From assembly GCA_009746045.1 (NCBI GenBank), contig RPFO01000175.1, positions 1,605,898 through 1,669,897 of the forward strand: DNA of 64,000 bases, read 5' to 3'. The DNA comes from Mesostigma viride (lineage: Eukaryota > Streptophyta > Mesostigmatophyceae > Mesostigmatales > Mesostigmataceae). Shown here in pieces: positions 22,343 through 32,702 of the stretch (position 1 is its first letter; each line of letters opens with the position of its first letter). The translations under genes and the position numbers were made by a program. The notes beneath the pieces were generated by a model. That model was not told the DNA's origin. It did not search any database and saw nothing but the letters and a program-made list of their open reading frames with translations.

Positions 22343-22934
22343 TCGACGCGCGATTTCAGGAAGCTGTTCCGATGAAAGGGATTATCACACAAATAAAGCG
22401 TGCGGAGAGATGTAATCAGGACGACCATATCACAGTCGGCAATGTTAATAAATATTACAGACGCCTGCAGTATCGTTGACATCGATTTGCACTACATGAA
22501 TCGGCAATGGCGCACTATTAAGATCTCTCTGGTCATGGTGATTGAAAACATTTTTTCTGCATATAATCCGCCATTATTGCGACTGGTGGTAGTAAGCAGA
22601 AACAAAGAGATCTACGATGCTACAATAAATGGCTGTACGTAATACAACTGTACAGGTCGCCTAATCTGCGACGCGGACGGAATAGAGAGTTTTTGCAGAA
22701 GCTTTAGCTTTGACTTTAGCTTTGGCAGGAAATTTCTACGGACGCCAGAGAAAGATACGGATAGCCGTTCTCTTGTAACGCATGCATACGGATCCTTGTT
22801 CTGTCTGATCAGGCGCCGGATGAAGGCAGGTAGCTGTCGGAAATGGCCAAAAATTACACAGGTCGGACAAATATAAATGATATTTGGCCGTATTTGCGCA
22901 TTTGATTTATAAATGTTGCATATTTAGTCCACTA
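22343..22934. other. Region upstream of the MYND gene, no gene seen
   Basis: Mixed-composition sequence without recognisable coding. At 22684-22729 it has a block (GAGAGTTTTTGCAGAAGC, then TTTAGCTTTGACTTTAGC) that recurs inverted at about 62987-63035. At 22843-22880, AAAAATTACACAGGTCGGAC continues as AAATATAAAT. This recurs inverted at about 30118-30150, so the two outer edges of the minisatellite/LINE block carry inverted copies. Confidence 0.55.
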
Positions 22935-23465
22935 AATTAATCCAACGGCGAAACAATTTTGACCAAAATATTTAGATTAATCCAACGGTGAAACAGTTTT
23001 CACCAAAATATTTAGATTAATCCAACGGCGAAACAGTTTTCACCAAAATATTTAGATGTATCCAACGGCGAAAAAGTTTTTACCAAAACATCTAAATTAA
23101 TCCAACGGCGAAAAAGTTTTCACCAAAAAATCTAATTTAATCCAACGGCGAAACCGGCTTTGAATATTTAAATGAATCTAAATGAATATTTAAATACTCG
23201 TGCCGCCAGGGCCTTTAACTTTAACATCTGAAGTTTCAGTCTGAACCGGCCGCGTCTGCGAAACGCCGGAATGGCATTTCGGCAAAAAATATTTGGATTA
23301 ATCCAACGGCGAAACAGTTTTGACCAAAATATTTAGATTAATCCAACGGCGAAAAAGTTTTCACCAAAATATTTAGATTAATCCAACGGCGAAACAGTTT
23401 TCACCAAAATATTTAGATGTATCCAACGGCGAAAAAGTTTTCACCAAAACATCTAAATTAATAAC
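22935..23465. repeat. 40-bp minisatellite, left arrays
   Basis: The unit is TAATCCAACGGCGAAACAGT followed by TTTCACCAAAATATTTAGAT, with exact 40-bp spacing (TCCAACGG at 22941, 22981, 23021, 23061, 23101, 23141). After about 140 bp of other sequence it resumes at 23302, 23342, 23382 and 23422. The units carry substitutions but no unique spacers. The same array continues at 29940 beyond the LINE. Confidence 0.92.
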
Positions 23466-23632
23466 CCTCATAACTTTTACATCCGGGCATGAAATTTGGT
23501 CGGGTAAATTGCAGTAGAAGCGTCTTTTGATGACGAACACGATGATATAATTTTCAGCCGCCATCGCCCAAGATTTAGCGCAATATCAAAAAACGCAGCA
23601 CAGGCAGGGTTCGTATTTTCCCGGAACCAGCT

Positions 23633-24960
23633 ATGGCAGAAACTCCGTCAACCGCCTCCCATACTCTCTCCGAGGGGGAGGCTTCAGCGCCCAACACGAT
23701 TACGCAACTAATTGCAGACGCGGAAACCATTGCGACGCAGCCCCGGGCCAGCGAGGCCGCCATTACCGCCTCCTCCAAGCGGATTTGCGTCAACCCACCC
23801 GACGAGATGGATCGCCAGGTCCCTTTGCCATCGTCTTCCAAAGACACCCCCATTGACGACGCCATCGACGACGACGACGACGACGCTAACGACGCTGAGT
23901 TCGACCCAGCATCCTTCATGCCTGGCCAGGTTGTTGACGAGCTCCGGTTCTTTTCGCTTACCGCCGAGCAGGCGCAGGCTATCCTGCACCACCTGAAGGC
24001 CAACGGCAAGGAGATATATTTTCCTTACAGGTCTGACGGGACCATTCCAGTGGACGACATCGACGAATTGGACGAGCCACAGCTTCGACTTTCTGTTTTC
24101 TTGAGCCATGCGCAGGCCCCTTGCCTCCGGGCACTCTTTGCCGCTTTCAAGGACGCCGAGCACGGCACCGCCAACACCCCCGATGCTTCCCCGGAAGCAG
24201 CAGACCTGCACAAGCTCAATAAGAAAGTCGCAGACATGGCTGCCCAACTCGGCACCTTGTCCACCGCTATCCGTCAAGACACTGCTGAGCTCCGCTCCAG
24301 CATTGCCGAGGTCAAGGCCGCCCTGACCAGCCCGCCCCAACCAGCCGCCCCGCACCGGCCACCAGCTACGCTAACATGGTCAAACAGACGGACATTGCCA
24401 ACCTGATGGAGGATGCCGCACGCAGGGGGGCTGCAGCCCACAAGACTGCTATCGAGGAGGACCTGCGCTCACGCAGTATAGTGGTCCGGTATTTCCAGGT
24501 CGCGCAGCAGCCTGAAACGGACCTGATGCTAGCGCAACGCCTGTACCACAGCCTCATCGTGGGCCGGCTGCAACTGGGCAACGAACGCATCCGCATTGAG
24601 TCGGCAGCCTGGATGGCGGGCCAGCCTGGCCCCATCCGGGTGACCTTTGCGAATGTGGCCAGCAAGGTGAAGGTACTCCAGGCCCGCAAGCTCCTAGGCG
24701 GGAGAAACGCGCCGAGCCTCGACGACCTCCTCTCACCGGCCCAGCTAGTCATCAAGAATGGTCTGCTGGGCAGCGACGTGGCGATCAAGGCCAGGCACGA
24801 GGCCAGAAGGTCTACGTCCGCCTCGTCCACGACACCCCGTGCTATTCATCAACGGCCAGCGCACGGAGGCGCAGGCTCCTAACAAGCGGCACAAGTCGGG
24901 CCGTACCCGGCCCGCCCCAGCTGCGTCATCATCGTCTACGCACGTCCCGGGTATGGATGC
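23633..24960 (+). pseudogene. LINE ORF1 (RNA-binding, coiled-coil type), frameshifted
   Basis: The ATG at 23633 opens 258 codons: an acidic Asp-rich patch (DDAIDDDDDDAND) and a heptad-like segment near residues 195-235 (LHKLNKKVADMAAQLGTLST). The frame then shifts in a Pro-rich run near 24345-24365 and continues as SYANMVKQTDIAN...VRYFQVAQQPETD...RIRIESAAWM...PIRVTFANVASK, which resembles the RNA-recognition-like part of L1-type ORF1 proteins. A second shift near 24800 leads to VLFINGQRTEAQAPNKR, the expected C-terminus. Family role: nucleic-acid chaperone coating the LINE RNA. Confidence 0.7.
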
Positions 24961-27900
24961 CGCCCGGTAAGGGCACACCCTCGCGGCCTCGCGGTACAAT
25001 AGGCTTTGGGCACAGCCTTTATAAACAAGCCCCTTTCCATCCTCATGTCGCACCGTGCGAGCATGATCAGGATGCAAGGTCGCCAGGCACGCCACGGTCA
25101 ACCTTCCCGCCAATTTACCAGCCTCACACGCCTCCTAGCCCGCCTTGAGCGGGATGAGGCCCAGTCGACACGCCGGCGACCCCAGCCAGGACGGAGACGA
25201 CGCATATCCGTCCTGAAAGAAAGCCTCCATGCGTTGACAAGCATTAACCCCAATCGCCACCCTCCCCCTCCCCCCCCCCCACCCCCACCCCCAGCCGCAC
25301 TACCCTTCTCCACCCCCACCCCCCCCCCCCCCCCCCCGCTAATAGGGCAACGGCCCATTCTTGGTATTGCAAGTTTTAACGTGCGCACCCTCCCTGCAGA
25401 TCCTTCTACTACGAGCGGCGGCACCCCAGCACGCCAACGCGTCGACGAGCTGATCGCCCTGTGCGCCGACAACAAGATCGCTGTTCTTGCCTTCTTGGAG
25501 TCCAGGAGCACCGACGCACCGTTGACCCTCAGCACGCGGTCAACGGTCTGCTGGTCGACGACCTGCGGGCAGGCTGGCGGTTCCACTATGGTGGCGGCGA
25601 CGCGCCGGGCCAAGGTGGTGTGGGCCTCTTGTGCTCGCCGGCAGCATCAGAGCAGCTCCAGTCCCCGCGTGTGCTAGTGGCCACTTTTTCAGCCACTGAG
25701 GGCCATTCACACCACACGCTAACCGTTATCGTGGGATATGCACCACATGCGGGTCGAGCTCAGGCGGAACGTGAGGCCTTCTTCGACGCCCTCAAGGAGG
25801 AGGAGGCCAACATCCCAGCTCGGCACTTCCTGGTTATGCTGCTCGACGCCAACGCCACGCTGCCAGTTGGCACTGGGGTAGCTCAGTATTCCCCAACCAA
25901 CACGACAGCCAACGGTAACACGCCTTTATTTGCGAATCTGCTGGCAGAATCTGCGCTGGTTGCATGCAATGCTTCTTTCGCACGCCCCGCTGAGCAGCTG
26001 GCCACCTTTTTTGGGCCGTCGGATCGGGTGGTGTGCCTTGATTATGTCTGCGTACGTCGGGCTCAGCGCCCCTCAGTTGTCGATGCTCGCGTCCTGCAAG
26101 ATTCTGTCAGCACGGTGGAATCTGATCATCGTCTCGTGCTCGCTCGCATCAGATTGCGGTTTCCTGGGGTGAAACCGTCGCGACAGCTGGCACCTCAGCC
26201 AGATCTGAAAGTGCTCCGGATTGTGCTGAAGGATGCCGACAAGATGTCAGCAGCAGAGCAGGCCGCTATGTCGCACAGGGATGATTTCCTGGCCGTATTC
26301 GACGCCGGGGGCAGCCGACAGCAGTTACACGCCATTCCGCCGCCGGGGGATATTTCAGTGATCCTCCGTGGAGTCGCAGCCAAGTATCGCCTGGCGGCCC
26401 GCACCCTTCCCACCTTGCCTCCGCGCCGGCAGCTTGCTGTCCACCGTCATGCACGCACCGACAGTGGTCGCCCGGCCAGGCAGATGCTCCGCCGCAACAG
26501 AGATCCGATCGCCAAACCTGGGCTGCAAGCAGCTCTGCGGGCCGCCTACGAGCAGGCTGAGAAGGCAGATGCTCAGCAGATGGTCAAGGACCTGCGCAGC
26601 TGCCAGCAGAAGCACGACGGCAAGGGGGCCTGGTTCTGGTACAAGCGCCTCGGGCACCCGGACGGCCTCGGCCGGCCCCACCGCCACGACGTCCCCGGCG
26701 CCCCAGCCAAGCGGCTTCGTACCTGGGCCACGGCCACGGCCGAGGTCGTGGGGACAGCTGCGCCGCCCCCACCCCTGCTCCCAGCCGCCGCCGCCCGCCC
26801 GGCCGCCCTGGCCGGCCCCGCTGGGCCCCCTGCCCCGCCTAGGTCAGCGGCGGACTACCTAGTCCCCCCGCTGGTCGGCCCACTTGGCGACCCGTCTGAC
26901 ATGCCTCCTTTCACCTCTCGCAAGGTCACGGAGGCGGTCCAGCGCCTGCGTTATGACTCAGCCACTGGCTCTGACGAGATTCCGGCCGCAGTTGTAAAAC
27001 TTGCAGCCGAATTCGAGGACACAGGTGTTATGCTGCTCTTCCGAGACATCTGCAACCGCCTTCTGCTGTCGTCGCAACCACCTCCAACGGCCTGGCAACA
27101 CAGTTTTCGCACGATGCTGTACAAGAACAAGGGGTCGCCTGCCGACCCCGGCAACTACAGAGGGGTGTGCATTCAAAGTGCCCCCCTCAAGCTTCTTATG
27201 CGGCTCATTCTGAACCGCCTGCGCACGGCCCTGGACGGTCACCTCAGCGAGACTCAGCACGGCTTCCGTTCAGGTCGCAACACAGTACAGGCGCTCTTCG
27301 CTAGCTACTCGCCGACTGGTGGAGGAACTGCAACGCCTTCAGCCTGGTGAGTCCCCTTTGCACCTTGTGCTGGTGGACTTCATCAAAGCCTTCGATTCGG
27401 TTTTCTGGCCTGCGCTTTGGGACATCCTCGAGTTGTTCCGGATCCCCCGCCCCCTGATTGCTGTCATCCGCAACCTGTATGAAGGGTCCACCACTTCGGT
27501 GCGCACTTCTTACGGGACCACGCCCCCATGCCCTTTACAGAAGGGTGTGTGGCAGGGCTGCGTGCTGTCGCCCTACCTGTTCATTATTGTTGTCGAATAC
27601 GTAATGATTCAGGCGCGCAAGCGATTTACCCGCATCGTGGGCAGGGAACCAGGAGTGCAGGTTGCTAACAAATTCTGGCATGGCGGTGCGGACACGGAGA
27701 TTCGGCTAGCAGACATCATTTACGCAGACGACACCACCCTCTTCGAGGACACTGAGCACGTGCAGACATGGCTTGACTGCCTGGCTCTCGAGGCCCGTGC
27801 AGTGGGGCTTGAGGTCAGCAAGAAGACAGAGGCCCTGGCGGTTGGGCTCACCACCTCAGCGCCGCCCCTCTAGCTATCTCCTAGACGGCTCTCGAGTCCT

Positions 27901-28045
27901 GTATCGGGACCGCGTTAAGCTGCTGGGCAGCCTGCTCCCTAGCTGCGAGGTTGATGTGGACCATCGCATCTCCCTCGCCTGGCACGCTTTACGCCAGTAC
28001 CGGGCCCTGTGGCGCAAGCCCCTGGGCAAGATCGAGAAGCCAGCT

Positions 28046-29363
28046 AGGTTGGCCAATACGTCGGTACGTCAAATACGTCGGCCTCAAAATACGAGTATTA
28101 TACGTGGAGCATGGCAGAATACGTCACCAGAATACGTGGCAGTGTGCAGCATGGTTATGAATGGGCCTTTAGGGTTTAGGCCTTAGGGGGCATAGTTATG
28201 CATGGAGATCAGTAAATTATGGTGGAAGGCATAATTTAATCTGCACCATTCCTTGCACTTATTCCCCACCTGAGCCTGCCATAAATTTTTAATGCAATAT
28301 GTGCACATTCCTTGCACTTATTCCCTACCAACCTGCCACCATAATTTACCCATTACTGCATGTGCACATTCCTTGCAAGGATTTATTGTGCATGCCAAGT
28401 CCGGGAGCAGTGATCAGCCCTTTGTACTGACTAAGGCCGGCAATCATCGCCTTGAAAGAGCGGCTCTGAGCCGCGTGAAAGGAAATAGCATTCTCAACAA
28501 AGAAATTCACCACCAGGAGATGGCATTCCTCTTCGTTTATGGGGCTCACAAACCTCGTGATTGTCTGCTGCATGCATGGCGAGGATCTCCTGCACCTGCC
28601 GACCCCGGCCGAAGCAAGGCCGTGGCCGCTCTCCGGCCATTGTCCTGAAGCTAATGTGCTGCTGCTTCCTCGCCTTCAGCCCGGCCTTCTTGCTCAACAA
28701 CTCCTGGAATTCTGACCTCCGTTTCTCCCCACTCTTTGCGTCAGGGCAAGCATCTATGCCCTGCCCTGCGATGCCCGCTAAATGTGCGTGCATCCGGGTC
28801 GCACTAATCTGCTTGCCATCGCCACTGGTAAAATTGTGGCCGCAAAATGAGCAGCTAAACTTCAGCTCAGCGAAACCGTTTCCCCCAGAGCATCCTTCAC
28901 CAAGACAACTGGTTCTTTTCGTTACAAGATTATGCTCTGGCCCTTTTTCTGGCATGGCTGCAAAAACGCGATTGCCCTTTGCGACAAAATCCAATGGCAC
29001 ACCGCCATGCAATATTAATGATACAGGCTGTGTTACAAGTACCACGTTCCTAGCACAGCTGGCATTTTCATCGTGCTGGCACTCACTCCGTGTAATTTCA
29101 GGCTTCAGCTAGCTTGCCAACTGCCAAGTCATTACTGGACTTGCGAAAAGCTGCCTAGTTCGTAGTAGAAAATCTTGGTAAAGGTACTAAGGCGCCGCGC
29201 CACGGTCCGGTTGGCCTGGCGCCAAGCGCTGCCCCAGCTCGAACCTCAAAAATTTCCAAGTCCAAATCACGTATTCCTGACAAAATACGCGTATAGTACG
29301 TCGGGGCCAAAAAAACGCGTATTGCCGTATTTATTTTGACAATACGCACGTATTTGCCAACCT
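28046..29363 (-). mobile_element. hAT-like non-autonomous DNA transposon in the LINE
   Basis: The ends are AGGTTGGCCAATACGT on the left and, reverse-complemented, AGGTTGGCAAATACGT on the right (one mismatch). Both subterminal regions are crowded with AATACG words, like hAT subterminal motifs. It interrupts LINE ORF2. The minus strand carries a BED-finger-like ORF. No 8-bp target duplication is visible; a 14-bp tandem repeat (CGTCCGCAATGAGT) abuts the right end, and LINE sequence seems lost at the junction. Confidence 0.65.
28494..29045 (-). CDS. BED-type zinc-finger fragment of a hAT-like element
   Basis: This 183-residue open frame has FSCSFCGHNFTSGDGKQISA followed by TRMHAHLAGIAGQGIDAC. 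The C-x2-C ... H ... C spacing fits the BED finger that begins many hAT transposases. The rest is basic and Lys/Arg-rich (GEKRRSEFQELLSKKAGLK). No RNase H-like catalytic domain or dimerisation domain follows, so it is at most an N-terminal remnant. Confidence 0.5.
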   Translation of the reverse strand: MVLVTQPVSLILHGGVPLDFVAKGNRVFAAMPEKGPEHNLVTKRTSCLGEGCSGGNGFAELKFSCSFCGHNFTSGDGKQISATRMHAHLAGIAGQGIDACPDAKSGEKRRSEFQELLSKKAGLKARKQQHISFRTMAGERPRPCFGRGRQVQEILAMHAADNHEVCEPHKRRGMPSPGGEFLC

Positions 29364-29939
29364 CGTCCGCAATGAGTCGTCCGCAATGAGGACCTGTACC
29401 AGGGCATGCCCTATATCACCAGCACCATTAAGCAACGCCGCCTGCAGCTAGTAGGGCACCTAGCTCGCACCAACCAGGTAGACACGGTCCTCACGTGGCC
29501 CCCCCGCAGGACTGCGACCAGCCCAGCCTGGCCGGCACCTCCTGACGTGGGCTGGGCCCAGTGATGTTAGACGCCGCAAGGCCCGCACCTTTAAAGAACA
29601 GCTAGTAGAGGACATGGGGGGCCTAGGCCTCTCCGTGATTTGGAAGAAGATGATGGACAAGGCCAAGTGGGCCCAGGTCATAGAGGACAACGAGCCCCCC
29701 CCAGTGGGGAAGCGCCCGCGTGTGCAATCCCGCGGGAGGCACGCCAGATAGCTCCCCCTAGGGCAGCGTGCGGCTGCCTAGATAGCTGTTGTAGTTAGAA
29801 TGCCGTTAGATAGATGTAGTATGTAGCCAACGTAGATAGATTAGACCGGTAGGAATGCTTGCACCCATCCATCCATCCATCCATCGGGGTTAATGCTCCG
29901 TGACTCCCCAACGGGAGCACGAGTCTAATTAATTAATTA

Positions 29940-30085
29940 ATTAATTAATCCAACGGCGAAACAGTTTTCACCAAAATATTTAGATGTATCCAACGGCGAA
30001 ACAGTTTTCACCAAAACATCTAACTGATTAATCCAACGGCGACAAAGTTTTCACCAAAACATCTAAATTAATCCAACGGCGACCG
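29940..30085. repeat. 40-bp minisatellite, right array
   Basis: This continues the 22.9-23.5 kb array after the LINE, with TCCAACGG at about 29949, 29989, 30033 and 30073. It starts directly at the LINE (TTAA)n tail. Confidence 0.9.
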
Positions 30086-30184
30086 GTAAGCAGCCAAAAG
30101 TATTTGAATCATATTTTATTTATATTTGTCCGACCTGTGAAAAATTACAAATGCGCGCGGGCGGGAAAGCTAGGTCGCATATCA

Positions 30185-30365
30185 AAGAGACAACCAGCGC
30201 AGGCCAGAAATCGGGAGAATCCGGACCATGGTAGCTCGAGCCTGCCGTTATCTTTTCCGCGTTTTCGAGTCGTTCAGGATGATGAAGATGAATGGTGATG
30301 GAAATGTGTATCCTTGTGCATTGAAATTATGGCTGGCTTACGTGTGGAGCGACTAGATGACCTAG
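30185..30365 (+). mobile_element. SINE-like dispersed repeat, full-length copy
   Basis: It begins ATCAAAGAGACAACCAGCGC, with AGGCCAG next, and extends about 180 bp to TATGGCTGGCTTACGTGTGG. Longer copies lie at 57680-57857 (-) and 58220-58400 (+), short ones at 16216 and 6937. AGCGCAGGCC (30196) and GCTCGAGCC (30234), about 38 nt apart, weakly resemble RNA polymerase III A and B boxes, so a tRNA-related SINE is possible. I see no convincing A-tail. Confidence 0.6.
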
Positions 30366-30421
30366 ACGGTGGGGCCGGAAACAGCATGCTTGATCAGGGC
30401 GTGTGTTTCGAGCCTAGCTGG

Positions 30422-31004
30422 TGTTACGTCCCAGCCCTTTTGGTCGGACGTAACAATGGAATAAATTACTAAGGCTGTTTGGTCTATTGTATTTGGGTTT
30501 TATGGACCTTGGCCTTTGTGTGAATTGGACTAGTTATTTTGGTCCTAGGTTGTCCTTTTAGGGGCCGGTGCCGTGGCGCCGCGCCAGTTCTGGGACCGTC
30601 CGTAGTTCTAGGCGTGGATCCTATAGTTGAGGGTCGATGTCGGCCCGGATCCTACGTGGAATGAGTGACTTGGATTGTTCTATGGAAATTGGCGTGTATC
30701 TGCGCCGCAATCAACCTAGGTTAAATTGGTCCGAGGACGAGAGTCTCGTCCTCTTGGTTTAATGAATGATAAGTGCGAATACGCCTACACATTGAGCCCG
30801 GGGCAATTATCCATTTGTAATTGGTATTGCTAGCCAAAATAAGTGTACTAATTAGCTTGGCATCAAGCCGTGATGCCAGATATCTCACGACTCACGTCGT
30901 GAAGCGCAACCTACTTTAGGCTATCTTGAATTATTCCTAATTCCGGCAAGAAGGGTGTTTCGCTACGTAGCTCAGGCTAGGTGTGTCTGGGCTGGGACGT
31001 AACA
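30422..31004 (+). repeat. 5' LTR of the Ty3/Gypsy element
   Basis: 583 bp, TG...CA, with 16-bp perfect inverted termini TGTTACGTCCCAGCCC / GGGCTGGGACGTAACA. It is preceded by GCTGG. Confidence 0.95.
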
Positions 31005-31005
31005 C

Positions 31006-31020
31006 TGGTTATCGGAGGAA
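31006..31020 (+). promoter_or_regulatory. Putative primer binding site
   Basis: TGGTTATCGGAGG starts two bases after the 5' LTR. It resembles, but does not match exactly, the TGGTATCAGAGC type complementary to initiator tRNA-Met used by many Ty3/Gypsy and Copia elements. The leader from here to 31757 has no recognised coding sequence; it contains repeats of TTCAACGACACC(T/G)(A/G)GTGGCGGCCAG near 31260-31320. Confidence 0.5.
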
Positions 31021-31757
31021 ATGTGCTGGAAAGGTTAGCTAACTCTCGCGGAGAGGGTTAGTGAGCCAATTAGGATACCAAGACGGAGCTTGGCGTAGGT
31101 AGAGGTTCCGGAATTCAACGATTGCTGTCAGGCCGGCGGCCAGCCCGTAAAGGGATTCAACGACGACCTAGACAGCAAGCGGCCAGTCTGGGATACTCGG
31201 CGGGGCTAGCAATAGTCCTGTGGTGAGGTGCTGTCAACGATAGCGTTCAGCTCTCCTGTTTTCAACGACACCTAGTGGCGGCCAGGGCTTGCCTTCAACG
31301 ACACCGGGTGGCGGCCAGCTCAGGAGGGATTTACGTCATCGAAGATGGTACGTCCCCTAGTTAGGATTCTTTCTTTACGAGCTATGCCTGCTGAAGGCTA
31401 GCTGGCGAGCTCGCTTTCTCTCCGGGACCGCACGCGTAGGGGGGTTATGTTATATGTCGTCCCTCTATAGGTTGTAAATGTCGTTGGTGCCCATGGACGT
31501 CGCGGAGACGGCCATTCGTTGTTTGACCTGCAAAGGGTCGTGGGGGTGGATACCGTCTGGCCGTTGCCGACTGTGTTGACGGTGTCTACCTCCGTGTGTG
31601 CGTATAGCCCGTTCCGCGGAAAGCTCGGGCGTGTGCTGCATGTGTCAGACTCTGTGCTTCTCCCTCGTTGTGTTGGTAAAGGTCACTGCACCTAGAGGTA
31701 GCCTGGGATCCCCTCTTTCTCTCCTGCTTGCAAGCCTCTGCCAGCCTATGATGTAAC

Positions 31758-32099
31758 ATGCCCAGACGCAACAGAATAAATAAGGGTGGTCAATCTGGAT
31801 TTCCTTACTATGCCGTGGCCCATGATGGGGGCGAGGGTAGACCAGCCATATTTTACAGTTGGAAGGCATGTGAAGAACACATCAAGGATAAGATAGTGTC
31901 TAGAGACTCTAGTGCCAAGTGGAAGGGATTTGACAACCTCATGGACGCAGATAGGTTTGTTAGGGAACACATGCCATTGCCTGAGGGGATGCACACTACA
32001 CGTGAATGCTCTAAACCACCCACGCTCAGCAGTCAGGGGGAGGGGACAGCAGTTACAGTGACCTTCTCTCAGTTGACCATTGGCCCCAGCAAACAGTAA
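31758..32099 (+). CDS. RNase H1-type hybrid-binding (viroplasmin-like) domain ORF
   Basis: This is a 113-residue protein with its own ATG, upstream of gag. Residues 14-71 fit the fold shared by the RNase H1 N-terminal RNA:DNA hybrid-binding domain and caulimovirus viroplasmin: FPYYAVAHDGGEGRPAIFYS, then WKACEEHI (W35, C38), KWKGF (residues 54-58) and DADRFVREH. The tail is Thr/Ser-rich. The domain normally precedes an RNase H; here it stands alone, while the element's RNase H sits in pol. A role in binding RNA:DNA replication intermediates or the RNP is inference. It is intact, unlike gag. Confidence 0.75.
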   Translation: MPRRNRINKGGQSGFPYYAVAHDGGEGRPAIFYSWKACEEHIKDKIVSRDSSAKWKGFDNLMDADRFVREHMPLPEGMHTTRECSKPPTLSSQGEGTAVTVTFSQLTIGPSKQ

Positions 32100-32231
32100 A
32101 GGAGACCATTACTAGGGAGTAGTATTAGGTTCTATAGTTATAGCTCTATAGCACGTGGTTGCTCTCTCTCTTTCTCTCTCTTCCTTCCTGGGGAGGTGTT
32201 GCCTGCAGTGTAAGGTACCGGTACGAGCACC

Positions 32232-32667
32232 ATGCCAACACGGTCCCAAACAAGGAACGCCAGAGATACAGAGGAAGAGACTAGAGAACGAGATCTAGAG
32301 AATACAGAGGAAGAGACTAGAGAACGAGATCTAGAGAATACAGAGGTAGAACCGGTAGACAACCACGAGCACGGTACAGAGAGGATAGAGGTACCACTGC
32401 ACGTCCAAGCAGGGACAGATACAGGTGACCTGTCATGGAGAGGCCTGCGGAAGGCTTCACACGATCCAGAGATCAGAACCCTAGGTTCCCAGCGGATGGG
32501 GACAATCTAGACGCCTTAACAAGGCAGGGAGATGACAGGAACGACCGAGAGAGGCTCCAAGAGTACTCGCAGCATCATCATCAGCAGCAGCAGCAACCGC
32601 AGCAGCAGCAACAGCAGCAGCAGCAGCATCAGCAGCAGCAGCAGCAGCAACCGCAGCAGCAGCAACC

Positions 32668-32702
<35 letters not shown>

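Larger units (their letters stand above)
25006..29751 (+). pseudogene. LINE ORF2: endonuclease and reverse transcriptase, frameshifted
   Basis: The endonuclease begins at ILGIASFNVRTL (about 25359), shifts frame near 25492 at the GVQEHR motif, and carries GYAPHAGRAQ, LLDANATLP and VESDHRLVLARI, as expected for an exonuclease III-like nuclease. A Pro/Ala linker follows. The RT has NYRGVCIQSAPLKL, HGFRSGRNTVQAL (frameshift near 27315), LVDFIKAFDSVFW, QGCVLSPYLFIIV and IIYADDTTLFED (catalytic YADD at about 27720). Another shift near 27865 leads to KLLGSLLPSCEVD. Coding is broken by the insertion at 28046-29363 and resumes as RNEDLYQGMPYITSTIKQRR and KMMDKAKWAQVIE to the stop at 29751. Roughly 50 residues expected at the insertion point seem missing. 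Confidence 0.82.
23466..29947 (+). mobile_element. Two-ORF LINE (non-LTR retrotransposon), frameshifted
   Basis: The element lies inside the 40-bp minisatellite, which resumes on both sides. Order: short 5' UTR, ORF1, ORF2 with apurinic-type endonuclease and reverse transcriptase, C-terminal region, then a 3' UTR ending in CTCCGTGACTCCCCAACGGG, AGCACG and a (TTAA)n tail at 29920-29947. Excluding the 1.3-kb hAT-like insertion it is about 5.2 kb. At least five frameshifts make this copy non-autonomous as it stands. The exact 5' end and target duplication are blurred because the tail resembles the minisatellite edge (ATTAAT). Confidence 0.88.

Noticed and set aside
22935-23465. CRISPR-like regular spacing of a 40-bp repeat
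   Set aside because: The full 40-bp unit is conserved with no unique spacers and no cas genes, in eukaryotic sequence. It is a minisatellite.
23633-29751. All frameshifts being sequencing errors
   Set aside because: The ten CBP80 exons and the MYND gene read cleanly through similar GC-rich sequence, so element frameshifts are more likely real, although single errors cannot be excluded.
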